The position numbers and the translations under genes are program-made. From Chryseosolibacter histidinae (GTDB lineage Bacteria; Bacteroidota; Bacteroidia; Cytophagales; Cyclobacteriaceae): DNA of 64,000 nt. Below, in pieces: positions 8,331-18,165 of the stretch (the first letter of the stretch is position 1; each line of letters opens with the position of its first letter). Under the pieces are notes generated by a model, which worked only from the letters and a program-made list of their open reading frames with translations, did not search any database and was not told where the DNA came from. Location: positions 1 through 64,000 of the forward strand of contig NZ_JAHESF010000001.1 of NCBI RefSeq assembly GCF_018598225.1, given 5' to 3'.

Positions 8331-9149
8331 CTAATTATTTCCTAAGATCAGCGGCATTCCGTCCTTGCCCGAGCCCACCACAACAACCTTCGCGTTGGGG
8401 GATTTAGACAGCTCGAGGGTTGCTTCAATACCCCTCATTTTCAACAGCTTATCGCTTAAGCTGCTATTCACGATATTATTGGCCCTGGCTTCACCTTCTG
8501 CGGCTATACGTTTGCGCTCAGCTTCGCTCTTCTCTTTGTCGAGCCTGAACTGGTAAGCCAGCGCTTCCTGCTGTTGCTGAAGCTTGTTCTCGATGGCAAT
8601 GCGGATCTGGTCTGGCAGGTGGATGGAACGGATCAGCAAAGCCACCATATCGACATTGTTCGCCAGCAGGATCTTTTCCGATTCAGATTTTATCGTGGCT
8701 TCCACCTCGGCGCGTTTTGTCGAGTAGATCTCTTCGGCGGTGTAACGGCCCATCACCTGGCGCACGGTTGAACGCACCTCGGGTACCACCAGCACATTGA
8801 CGTAAGCCAGGTTGAACTTTTCATAGATGTATCCGATCTTATCAGCGATGGGTTTGAACCGCACGGTGACGTCAACCTTGATCGACAGACCACTTTTATC
8901 CAGCACATCCATGTTCTCGTCCTGCGATGTTTCCTGAACATCATAAACGAATACATCGTTCCAGGGTGACTTCATGTGAACACCTGGCTGGATCACATCG
9001 TCTTTGTCGAGACCTTGCCCGAACTTGTAAAAGACCACGGCGCGCTGCGTGGCGTTGATCGTGTAAAAAATGCTCGATGAAATGCCCATCAATACGAAAA
9101 GAGCGATCACGCCCAGGATAATGAAGGGTAACAGTCTTCGGTTGTTCAT
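8331..9149 (-). CDS. Prohibitin/SPFH-domain membrane protein
   Basis: A 272-residue protein with one N-terminal membrane segment (about 8-30) and an SPFH/band-7 domain (about 30-210) followed by a Glu/Lys/Arg-rich coiled coil (EKSEAERKRIAAEGEARANN). Motifs such as ATQRAVVFYKFGQG and VQPGVHMKSPW-like VIQPGVHMKSPW match bacterial prohibitin homologues, which form large membrane-associated rings and often modulate FtsH-type proteases. The specific partner is unknown here. ATG at 9149 gives the expected N-in anchor. The sequence CAAAACTA at 9216-9223 reads TAGTTTTG on its strand, a full match to the Bacteroidota -7 consensus TAnnTTTG, but no spaced -33 element was found. Confidence 0.92.
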   Translation of the reverse strand: MNNRRLLPFIILGVIALFVLMGISSSIFYTINATQRAVVFYKFGQGLDKDDVIQPGVHMKSPWNDVFVYDVQETSQDENMDVLDKSGLSIKVDVTVRFKPIADKIGYIYEKFNLAYVNVLVVPEVRSTVRQVMGRYTAEEIYSTKRAEVEATIKSESEKILLANNVDMVALLIRSIHLPDQIRIAIENKLQQQQEALAYQFRLDKEKSEAERKRIAAEGEARANNIVNSSLSDKLLKMRGIEATLELSKSPNAKVVVVGSGKDGMPLILGNN

Positions 9150-9509
9150 ACGGGGTTATTTGTTAGTGGTATTTGATTCGTGTTCTGAGGGGGCGGCACC
9201 GGGGGTTCCAGGAATCAAAACTACAAATAAAAACTCCCCGTGCTACGACCGGAGCAACTAAGTTTAAGAGTCGACGGTCCACGGACCACAGCCCACCGCA
9301 GAGTCGGGTTGGTTTTACAGCGCCAGGTCATGGACAAGTAGCTCAGGAGAGGCGTAGCCAATCACTGATTTAGACTCTGCATGGCCGTGGACCGTCGACT
9401 GTGGACCGTGGACTCATCTCTTCAAACGATTCCAAATAAGCCGAATTATTTGGCCGTTCCGTTCAGAAACTGCAACTTATACCTTATTTTGAGATGCTTA
9501 ATCCCGCAC
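9150..9509. repeat. Divergent gap with family B inverted repeat (9268-9416)
   Basis: This gap separates the minus-strand prohibitin gene from the plus-strand kinase gene. The left arm (9268-9290) reads AGTCGACGGTCCACGG. The right arm (9373-9416) has GCCGTGGACCGTCGACTGTG in tandem, around a loop of about 80 bases. The part near 9150-9240 should hold the prohibitin promoter. The 9417-9509 part is AT-rich and should hold the kinase promoter. No gene is seen. Confidence 0.7.
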
Positions 9510-12107
9510 ATGCTAAGGCTATTTTTTGTACTTGCACTTTTTTATGTTCAAGCCTTACCGGTTTTTGGGCAAGCGAATCCTGTTGACAGTTTATCGAAAG
9601 CACTGGAAGACACACGCAACAAACGAGAGCGTGTGGATATCCTGAACGAGCTGTCGTTTCGCACCAACAATACTGAGCCGGCGAAGAGTCTTGACTATGC
9701 TACCAGGGCCTACCAGGAGGCGTACGAGATCAAATATTCACGTGGTATACAGGCTGCGTTGTCTCTTCAGGGATATTACTATTACCAGAAGGGCGAGCAC
9801 ACCCAAGCGCTTGAGTACCTGAGGCGATCATCGGCGGTGACACCCGCGGACTACGAGTTCCAGGCTTATAACCTCATCATTACGGGTAACGTGTTCCGTG
9901 CCACGGCAACCTATGACTCCGCACGGCAATGTTACCAGCGCAGCATATCCCTGCTGAACGGCAAGAATGCCCCGCGGTACCTGGCCATCGGTTACAAGAA
10001 CCTGGGCAAGCTCTGTGTGCTGGAGTGGAAGTTGTCAGAAGCGCGGGAAGCGCTTCAGCGGGCGCTGCAGGTCTACGAAAGTATGAACAACCGGTACGGC
10101 ATCGCCGATACCTGGTTTGCGTTGTCCGACGTCAGCAAGAACGAAGCGAAGTTTGCCGAAGCACGGGAATATGTGAACAAGGGTTGCCAGTATGCCACGG
10201 AGCTGAACAACGATTACCTGAAGATCTATTGCCTCAGCAACGAAGCTGATGTTCATTACAAGTTGGGCGATTACACCCGGGCGCTCAAGATCTTTTTCGA
10301 GGCGCTGGAGCTGCTCAAAGCGCGGGATCTGCCCATGATGGAAGCCGACCTCTATTCGAGCGTTGGCGATGCGTACGAGGCCCTGGGGCAGAACGACATG
10401 GCGCTGAAGTACTTCCTCGAGGCCCTGAAGATCACAGAGCGTACCGGCATGCGGCACGAGACCGGCAAGCTCTACAGCAACATGGCCTGGATCTACAAGA
10501 ACCAGATGAATTTTCGCCTGGCTCACGACTACATCCGCAGGTCGCTGGAGCTCAGGAAGGCGATCGGCGACGCGCATGGCATCTCCAACTGTTACAATGT
10601 GCTGGGCGTGATCTACATGCAGGAGAAGAAATACAAGGAGTCCACCGTTGCCCTGGAGCAGGCCCTCGAGATCAGGAAACGGATCGGGCACCGTGAAGGT
10701 GTGTCGGCCTCGCTGTTCAACATCGCCATTGTCTACGAAGAGCAGAAGCAATACCAGAAGGCGCTGGCCGTCCAGACAGAAGCGCTGACGTTAGACGAGG
10801 CCATCGGCAACAAGTTCAGCCTGGGCATCTCCTACAATGGCATGGGCAACCTGCTGATCAAGCTGCGCAATTTTCCGGCGGCAGCACAATCGCTGAAACA
10901 GGCCGGGAAGCTGGCGCTGGAGACCGGTTCCAGAACGCTGCTGATGAACAATAATTTTTACTGGTCGCAGTATTTCGAAGCCACGAAGGACCCTGCGCGT
11001 GCCCTGCAGTACTACAAAAAATTCGCTTCCCTCAACGACAGCATTTACAACGATATGAGTGCCCAGAAGCTCGCTGAGCTGCAGGCACTGTACCAGATCG
11101 AAAAGAAAGACCAGGAGATCAAATCGCTGAACCTTCAGCGGCAGCGGCATGAGAACGAGATCGAGCTTCAGCGCTCGCAACTCAATCAGCAGAGCATCAT
11201 CATCATTTCAGCGATCTGCGGCATCGTTACCCTTTCGCTGCTGGCCATTGTGGTGTACCGTTACAACCGTCGCCTGACAAAGGCGCACCGTGAGATCACC
11301 GAGCAGAAAGAAGAGATCCAGTCGCAGTCTGAAGAGCTGATCGAGGCCAACCAGACCATTGCCGAGATCAACAGGAAACTGGAGGAAAAGATCGAAACGC
11401 GCACCGTGGAGCTCAGCCAGGCCTACAAAGAGCTGGATACGTTCTTCTACCGGTCTTCTCACGATTTTAGGAGACCCCTCACCACCTTCCTGGGGCTTTC
11501 TGAAGTGGCGAAGATCACCGTGAAAGACAGCAACGCCCTGGAGCTGTTCGACAAGGTGAAGGAGACGGCCACCAACCTGGACAAGATGCTGGTGAAGCTT
11601 CAGTCGATCAGTGACGTGGGATCCCAGCAGCTCGTTTACAAGGAAGTGATGATCAAAGAGATCTTCGATACGGTATGCGATGGATTCAGGAGTGAGCTGC
11701 AGCGCAAGAACATCCGGGTGAGCTCCGAGATCAGGCTGACGGATAAGTTCATCTCTTATCCGGCCATGATCAGGATCATCATCGAGAACCTCGTGGAGAA
11801 CGCCATTCACTTCAGCGGTACCGACAGCCCCTTCATCAAGCTCAGGGCATCACAAACGCGCGATTACATTACCATCGATCTGCAGGATAACGGACAGGGT
11901 ATTGCGAAAGAATACCAGGACCAGGTCTTCGATATGTATTACAGGGCCAATGAACGATCCAAAGGCAATGGCCTCGGATTGTATATCGTAAAGAAGGCGG
12001 TGGAAAAACTGGATGGTTCCATCTCGCTTTCCAGCATCCCGTTGATAGGGTCTACGTTCACGATTATGTTGCCCATGGCGTACGAAGCGAGGAAGTTCAA
12101 GGTTTAA
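9510..12107 (+). CDS. TPR-repeat sensor histidine kinase
   Basis: An 865-residue membrane sensor kinase. A signal peptide (1-18, ending VFGQ) is followed by about ten tetratricopeptide repeats in the periplasm (roughly 45-510), one membrane helix (about 563-585), a coiled coil, then a HisKA domain with the phospho-acceptor in YRSSHDFRRPL (H651). The HATPase domain has NLVENAIHFS, DNGQGI and GNGLGLYIVKKA. No receiver domain or neighbouring regulator is present, so it is an orphan kinase. ATG at 9510 gives a clean signal peptide. A longer frame from 9381 would add 43 residues translated from the family B repeat and was rejected. The C-terminal residues KFKV and the stop come from a family A arm. 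Confidence 0.93.
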   Translation: MLRLFFVLALFYVQALPVFGQANPVDSLSKALEDTRNKRERVDILNELSFRTNNTEPAKSLDYATRAYQEAYEIKYSRGIQAALSLQGYYYYQKGEHTQALEYLRRSSAVTPADYEFQAYNLIITGNVFRATATYDSARQCYQRSISLLNGKNAPRYLAIGYKNLGKLCVLEWKLSEAREALQRALQVYESMNNRYGIADTWFALSDVSKNEAKFAEAREYVNKGCQYATELNNDYLKIYCLSNEADVHYKLGDYTRALKIFFEALELLKARDLPMMEADLYSSVGDAYEALGQNDMALKYFLEALKITERTGMRHETGKLYSNMAWIYKNQMNFRLAHDYIRRSLELRKAIGDAHGISNCYNVLGVIYMQEKKYKESTVALEQALEIRKRIGHREGVSASLFNIAIVYEEQKQYQKALAVQTEALTLDEAIGNKFSLGISYNGMGNLLIKLRNFPAAAQSLKQAGKLALETGSRTLLMNNNFYWSQYFEATKDPARALQYYKKFASLNDSIYNDMSAQKLAELQALYQIEKKDQEIKSLNLQRQRHENEIELQRSQLNQQSIIIISAICGIVTLSLLAIVVYRYNRRLTKAHREITEQKEEIQSQSEELIEANQTIAEINRKLEEKIETRTVELSQAYKELDTFFYRSSHDFRRPLTTFLGLSEVAKITVKDSNALELFDKVKETATNLDKMLVKLQSISDVGSQQLVYKEVMIKEIFDTVCDGFRSELQRKNIRVSSEIRLTDKFISYPAMIRIIIENLVENAIHFSGTDSPFIKLRASQTRDYITIDLQDNGQGIAKEYQDQVFDMYYRANERSKGNGLGLYIVKKAVEKLDGSISLSSIPLIGSTFTIMLPMAYEARKFKV

Positions 12108-12212
12108 AGTTTCAAGTTTAAGGTTTCAAGTTTCAAGTTTCAAGTTATGTGCCCGATGCATAATTGTTAACACCGAACCCAACTTTAAACTTTGAATTTT
12201 AAACTTTAAACT
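12095..12212. repeat. Family A inverted repeat spanning both 3' ends of convergent genes
   Basis: The left arm (12095-12147) is five or more tandem GGTTTCAAGTTT-type words and the right arm (12180-12212) the complementary ACTTTAAACTTTGAATTT words. The kinase stop (12105-12107) lies in the left arm, and the stop of the minus-strand oxidoreductase (12206-12208) lies in the right arm, so both reading frames end inside the repeat. Confidence 0.78.
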
Positions 12213-13615
12213 GAAATCACCTTCGCATTCTCCGGATCCCAGTGGATGATCTTTTTCTCAAAGACGCTTTTGTTGCTGGCCAGTGCCGGGCCTGCCGCGC
12301 GCATGCTGAACCAGGCATCTTCTTTAACGGGCACATTCTCGCGAATGCCTTTATAAAAATTGGCGTGGTGCGCGATATTGTCACTGTATCCTTGCGGGGC
12401 TTTGAACTCGGTTTCGGGCTGCAGCATTTCGGCAGTGATCGGCGGGTGATTGGCCTTGTACCACTTCTCGTACTCCTTCTGCTGCGCTTCGGTGAATGTT
12501 GTAAATGAATCCCATCCGCCGTAGCCAGGGTATTTGGGTGTCTTGCTGCGCTGCAGCTTTACGGCGCTTCCGCTCAGCGTGATCACACCATCGGAGCCTA
12601 CCAGCCTCAGGCGTGAGTCGCCGCCACTTCCGCTGACAAAGTTCACGCGCATTTGCAGGTTGAACGCCGGGTGTTTGTCGGTAGCCGGGTAATCGTATAA
12701 GCCGCAGATGATGTCAGGAACATCACGACCATCTTTCCAATAGCGGAGGCCTCCTGTGGAATAGATCCGGTTGGGACCTTTGGAGCTGGTTACGGTGTGC
12801 AAGCCTGAGAACAGGTGCACGAAGAGGTCGCCGGCGATACCGGTGCCATAGTCCTGGTAGTTCCTCCAGCGGAAGAAGCGTACCGGGTCGTAGGCAACTT
12901 TGGGGGCATCTCCGAGAAAGGCCTCCCAGTCAACGGCCCCGGGTGTCTTTGCGTCTGTGGGAATGGAATATTGCCACGCGCCGTTGCCGCCCTGCCGGTC
13001 GTTCCAGGTTTCCACCAGGATGAGGTCGCCGATGGCACCCGATTCAAAGATCTCGCGCGCCTTGTCGGTCACGATGGAGCTCACCCGCTGGCTTCCGACC
13101 TGAAAAACCTTGCCGGTCTTTTTCTGGGTGGCGATCACATCGGCGCCTTCTTCGAGCTTGTGCACCATGGGTTTCTCACAGTACACATGTTTGCCCTTGT
13201 TCATGGCGTCAATGGAAATACGGTCGTGCCAGTGATCCGAGGTGGCAATGATCACGGCGTCTATGTCTTTGCGGTCGAGGATCTCCTTGTAGTTCCGGGT
13301 GGTGAAGATATCTTTGCCGTACAGCTCTTTTGTTCTCTCAAGCCTGCCGTTGTAAAGGTCGCAGGCGGCCACGAGCTTCACGCCGGGGATCTGTACGGAA
13401 GTTTCCAGGTTGTTGAACCCCATGATGCCCATGCCGATCACAGCGATGTTCACCTGGTCGTTGGGGCCGTATGTCTTGGTGCTGAGGGGTTCAGGCCGAA
13501 GGGTCACCGTGTTGCGGGGAGAGGCCAGCAGGGAAGGAGCGGCGCCGGTGATCACTGCAGTTCCTAATGCTTTCTTAATAAAGCTTCTCCGTGATTTTTC
13601 GTTGTGTTTAGACAT
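12206..13615 (-). CDS. Tat-exported Gfo/Idh/MocA-family oxidoreductase
   Basis: A 469-residue NAD(P)-dependent sugar oxidoreductase or glycosidase-like enzyme. The N-terminus carries a twin-arginine signal (SRRSFIKKALG, 8-18). The Rossmann motif is VIGMGIMGFNNLE, the conserved lysine is in YCEKPMVHKLEEG, and a HDRI-type motif appears in SDHWHDRISIDAM. In Bacteroidota such exported members act on sugars in the periplasm and may carry bound cofactor across via Tat. The substrate is unknown. It is a stand-alone gene, divergent from the MreB-like gene by about 100 bases. The last codons, VISV, and the stop come from the family A arm. Confidence 0.92.
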   Translation of the reverse strand: MSKHNEKSRRSFIKKALGTAVITGAAPSLLASPRNTVTLRPEPLSTKTYGPNDQVNIAVIGMGIMGFNNLETSVQIPGVKLVAACDLYNGRLERTKELYGKDIFTTRNYKEILDRKDIDAVIIATSDHWHDRISIDAMNKGKHVYCEKPMVHKLEEGADVIATQKKTGKVFQVGSQRVSSIVTDKAREIFESGAIGDLILVETWNDRQGGNGAWQYSIPTDAKTPGAVDWEAFLGDAPKVAYDPVRFFRWRNYQDYGTGIAGDLFVHLFSGLHTVTSSKGPNRIYSTGGLRYWKDGRDVPDIICGLYDYPATDKHPAFNLQMRVNFVSGSGGDSRLRLVGSDGVITLSGSAVKLQRSKTPKYPGYGGWDSFTTFTEAQQKEYEKWYKANHPPITAEMLQPETEFKAPQGYSDNIAHHANFYKGIRENVPVKEDAWFSMRAAGPALASNKSVFEKKIIHWDPENAKVISV

Positions 13616-13716
13616 AGGTGTAATTTCTGATTAACAATCGATCTTTTTTCATTGAAAAAGACCTTTGGAAGTTACGATATTTGATCAGAAAGCAAAACTT
13701 CATTTATTCCATCAGC

Positions 13717-14745
13717 ATGTTCAGTTTTCAATTGTTAAAAAAGAAAAGCTTCGGCATCGACCTGGGCAATAACAATACGCAGGTCAGCGATCACGAGCGG
13801 ATCCTGGTAGATCAGCCCTCGTACATTGTACTTGACAGATCGCGCAGTGCCGTGAAAGCTGTGGGGAATGAAGCGTACGATATGTTTGAAAAGACACATC
13901 AGCTGCTGAAGCCCGTCAGGCCGCTGAAGGGTGGTGTGATCGCCGATCACACTTCGGCTACCAAGATGATCTCCGCGCTGATGGAGCAGGCCTATGGCAG
14001 CAAGTCGCTCCTGAGCGGTTACGAGCACATCATTTCCGGTGTACCTTTTGCCACGACTAACGTCGAAAAGAGAGCGTTGCGCGCAGCGCTCGAGCAGTTC
14101 AACGCCAGCGCCATACACCTGCTTTACGAACCCCTGGCAGCCGCCATCGGCATGGGCCTCAACATCGAGGAGCCCAACGGCAAGATGGTGGTTGATATCG
14201 GTGGCGGCATCACGGAGATCGTGGTGGTGTCACTTTCCGGCATCGCGTCTTTTCAGTCGGTGAAGGTTGCCGGAGATACGATGGATGAAGAGATCCAGTT
14301 GTACTTCAGGAGAAACTACAACATGGCCATCGGGTTGAAGACCGCCGAACAGATCAAGATCCAGGTGGGTGCTGTGCAGGAGCAGATCCGCGAAGTTCCC
14401 GAGCCCATGATGGTACGGGGTAAGGATATGCTGCGTGGCATCCCGGTAACCCGGCAGATCACACACGCCGAGGTGGCCACCATCCTGGATAAGTCGATCA
14501 GCGCCATCGAGCTGAGCATCTTACAAACCCTGGAGAAGTGCCCGCCTGAGTTGGCTGGTGACATCTACGGGAACGGTGTTTACCTCACGGGTGGTAATGC
14601 CCTTTTAAGGGGATTGAAAGACCGCCTGGAGAAAAAGATCAGGTTAACAGTCCACATCGATAAAACACCGCTCCACGCCGTGAGCAAGGGCGTTGCTACA
14701 GCCCTTCGTGATATCAGGAAGTATAAGCCGGTGCTGATCGATTGA
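13717..14745 (+). CDS. MreB/Mbl-like bacterial actin
   Basis: A 342-residue actin-fold ATPase of the MreB group, which forms membrane-associated filaments guiding cell-wall synthesis. It shows the phosphate-1 loop (FGIDLGNNNTQV, normally GIDLGTANT), AVGNEAYDMFEKT, PVRPLKGGVIADH, EPLAAAIGMGLNIEEP, VVDIGGGITEIVVVS, VAGDTMDEEIQLYFRR and LTGGNALLRGL. It is diverged from canonical MreB and is not next to mreC or mreD, so it is probably a second paralogue rather than the main cell-shape protein. ATG at 13717 is preferred over TTG at 13681. A basic, hydrophobic start (MFSFQLLKKKSFG) could be a membrane-binding helix. A terminator follows. Confidence 0.88.
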   Translation: MFSFQLLKKKSFGIDLGNNNTQVSDHERILVDQPSYIVLDRSRSAVKAVGNEAYDMFEKTHQLLKPVRPLKGGVIADHTSATKMISALMEQAYGSKSLLSGYEHIISGVPFATTNVEKRALRAALEQFNASAIHLLYEPLAAAIGMGLNIEEPNGKMVVDIGGGITEIVVVSLSGIASFQSVKVAGDTMDEEIQLYFRRNYNMAIGLKTAEQIKIQVGAVQEQIREVPEPMMVRGKDMLRGIPVTRQITHAEVATILDKSISAIELSILQTLEKCPPELAGDIYGNGVYLTGGNALLRGLKDRLEKKIRLTVHIDKTPLHAVSKGVATALRDIRKYKPVLID

Positions 14746-14771
14746 AATCGACCCGAACTTCTTCGGAGGAT

Positions 14772-14847
14772 CAACCCTTCAAAAGTTCTTCAAGTGCCTC
14801 GCTATTCGATTAAGAGTGTACCACCTGAAAAGCTTTTGAAGGGGTTG
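14772..14847. repeat. Long-loop inverted repeat after the MreB-like gene
   Basis: CAACCCTTCAAAAG (14772-14785) is mirrored by CTTTTGAAGGGGTTG (14833-14847), with one bulged base. It precedes the strong terminator hairpin and may be part of the same 3' structure. Confidence 0.55.
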
Positions 14848-14851
14848 TCCC

Positions 14852-14886
14852 AAAAAAAAAGCGATGTTCTCACATCGCTTTTTTTT
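14852..14886. terminator. Bidirectional Rho-independent terminator
   Basis: A 7-bp stem GCGATGT/ACATCGC with a short TCTC loop is flanked by nine A on the left and eight T on the right. It can therefore terminate transcription from the MreB-like gene (+) and from the histone-like gene (-), which converge here. Confidence 0.85.
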
Positions 14887-14905
14887 ATCTATCAAAGTAA
14901 AGCTG

Positions 14906-15274
14906 TTACATCATAGAACCGCTGCCGGAGTTTTCGTTGTTGGTATCGTTGTTGTTCCCGGAAGGCTCGCTGTTGCCGAACAGAGAGGGCTGAGCTGTAG
15001 GAGCTGCAGGAGCGGGAGCGGGTGCCGGAGCAGGTGCAGGCTTAGGCGTTGAAACTGCTTTCTTCTTAGGGGCTGACTTGCGGGGAGCAGCCTTCTTGGG
15101 AGCAGATTTTTTAGGAGCAGCCTTCTTAGCTACTTTCTTGGCAGACTTCTTAGCCGCCTTTTTAGGGGCTTTCTTCGCAGCCTTTTTCGCAGCTTTCTTA
15201 GCTGATTTTTTTGCAGCTTTCTTGGCTGCTTTTTTGGGTGCTTTCTTCGCAGCCTTCTTTGCTTTTTTTGCCAT
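14906..15274 (-). CDS. Histone-H1-like Lys/Ala-rich DNA-binding protein
   Basis: A 122-residue protein of very low complexity. Residues 1-75 are a run of KKAAKKAPKKAAKK-type repeats, as in the C-terminal tail of histone H1 and bacterial Hc1/AlgP-like proteins. Residues 78-95 are Pro-Ala repeats, and the tail (96-122) is Gln/Asn/Ser-rich and uncharged. The basic block probably binds DNA or RNA non-specifically and compacts the nucleoid. That is inferred from composition. The opposite strand also has an open frame here, but the Lys/Ala codon periodicity and terminator position favour this strand. A single gene convergent with the MreB-like gene. Confidence 0.85.
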   Translation of the reverse strand: MAKKAKKAAKKAPKKAAKKAAKKSAKKAAKKAAKKAPKKAAKKSAKKVAKKAAPKKSAPKKAAPRKSAPKKKAVSTPKPAPAPAPAPAPAAPTAQPSLFGNSEPSGNNNDTNNENSGSGSMM

Positions 15275-15684
15275 AGCTCAAAATGGTTTTAAGGTTAATC
15301 AGAATTGGTTTGGTGTACTTGGTTACTGAACTGGTTTAGTTTACGCATTAAATTTAAATAACTGGATGATTAGAGCAAACAGTTACACTACTTTATAGCA
15401 TATAACTGATAGTAAGTTTAACCATTGACGACGGAGAAAGCAAGTTGCAGCAATACTTTTTCACTCTGGAGTCGATGAGCATGCACGTGATGTGAGTGGT
15501 GTTTGCACGTGAAGGTAGTCGTGAAAGAGGAGGAAGAAGTTGACAGTTAACAAGTGAACAGTTGACAACAGGCGGTGTTTGTCCGGTCATCATTTCAATT
15601 GAAACGATGCTGAAGTCATTGACACCACACGTTGTCAACTGCCCATTGACCCATTGTCAACTGCGCGCGGGCATGCGCGTCAGG
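15275..15684. repeat. Gap with family H inverted repeat (15538-15665)
   Basis: Between the histone-like gene start and the ABC-F stop. The left arm (15538-15571) has AGTTGACAGTTAACAAGTG words and the right arm (15628-15665) has GTTGTCAACTGCCCATTGAC. The part nearest 15275-15420 is AT-rich and should hold the promoter of the histone-like gene. No gene is seen. Confidence 0.65.
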
Positions 15685-17319
<1,635 letters not shown>

Positions 17320-17347
17320 TCAAGCCGCAAAGGTAAGGAAAAAATAG

Positions 17348-17384
17348 ATATGAGACTTGAGATATGAGATATGAGAATCGGTTG
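17348..17384. repeat. Family E repeat arm
   Basis: Three degenerate GATATGAGA words in tandem, in the gap between mtgA (3' end) and the ABC-F gene (5' end). Only one arm is evident. Complete inverted copies lie at 34836-35060. Confidence 0.55.
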
Positions 17385-17388
17385 CAAG

Positions 17389-18108
17389 CTATTTCCTGCT
17401 CTTAGGCTTTTGCTTGTTGTCCGTCAGCAGCGCCACTACCGCCTTATCTGGACCGAGGTTCAGCATCTGCTGCTGGATCCAGGGGGAGCGCCGGCGTACT
17501 GCTGCTGACAATGGTTTGATGGTGTACTTTTTAGGATTGGGCAGGCAGGCTGCGATCTGTGCGGCCTCCGTACGGTTGAGCTTTTTGGCCGACTTCTTAA
17601 AGTTCTGGCGTGCTGCCGCTTCAGCCCCGAATACACCTTTGCCCATCTCCGCCACATTGAGGTATACTTCGAGGATGCGTTTTTTGCCCCAGAGCTTTTC
17701 GATCATGAAGGTGAAGTACACTTCCAGGCCTTTTCTGAACCACGACCTGCCGTTCCAGAGAAATACGTTCTTGGCTACCTGCTGGCTGATGGTGGAGGCA
17801 CCCCGCACACGTTTGGGTTTTCGCTGGTTGTGCTTGAGGGCCTTTTCAATGCTGTTCCAGTCGAAGCCGTTATGCTCGATGAACAACTGGTCTTCCGAAG
17901 CGATCACTGCCAGCTTCATATCGGGCGAGATCTCGTTCCAGTCCACGTAATCCCTTTTCAGGCCGTTGCCACTGACCCAGTTGCTGAGCTGTGTGAACGT
18001 GATAGGAGGGAACACCCATTTCAGCACGATGATATAAACCAGTTGGGCGATAAAGAGGATAATGAAGATCCTTTTGGCCTTCTTCCACACATTTTTCACG
18101 AAGCTCAT
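17389..18108 (-). CDS. mtgA: Monofunctional biosynthetic peptidoglycan glycosyltransferase
   Basis: A 239-residue GT51 enzyme that polymerises lipid II into glycan strands. It has an N-terminal membrane anchor (about 12-32) and the GT51 domain (about 50-215). The catalytic glutamate is E72 in ASEDQLFIEHNGFD. Further motifs are GASTISQQVAKNVFLW, RKGLEVYFTFMIEKLWGK and RILEVYLNVAEMGKGVFGAEAAA. No transpeptidase domain follows, which distinguishes it from class A PBPs. It is divergent from the SAM hydroxide adenosyltransferase gene by about 57 bases. Confidence 0.94.
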   Translation of the reverse strand: MSFVKNVWKKAKRIFIILFIAQLVYIIVLKWVFPPITFTQLSNWVSGNGLKRDYVDWNEISPDMKLAVIASEDQLFIEHNGFDWNSIEKALKHNQRKPKRVRGASTISQQVAKNVFLWNGRSWFRKGLEVYFTFMIEKLWGKKRILEVYLNVAEMGKGVFGAEAAARQNFKKSAKKLNRTEAAQIAACLPNPKKYTIKPLSAAVRRRSPWIQQQMLNLGPDKAVVALLTDNKQKPKSRK

Positions 18109-18165
18109 AACCTTTAAATCTAATCAGAAATTTGAAATCTGGGATCCGCCATCGAAATTTCCGGT

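Noticed and set aside
9381-9509. N-terminal extension of the TPR kinase.
   Set aside because: The extra 43 residues are translated family B repeat; the ATG at 9510 starts a proper signal peptide.
15078-15329. Antisense open frame with Ala/Phe/Leu repeats opposite the histone-like gene.
   Set aside because: It is the complement of Lys/Ala codons, has no terminator or context, and the minus-strand protein matches a known composition class.
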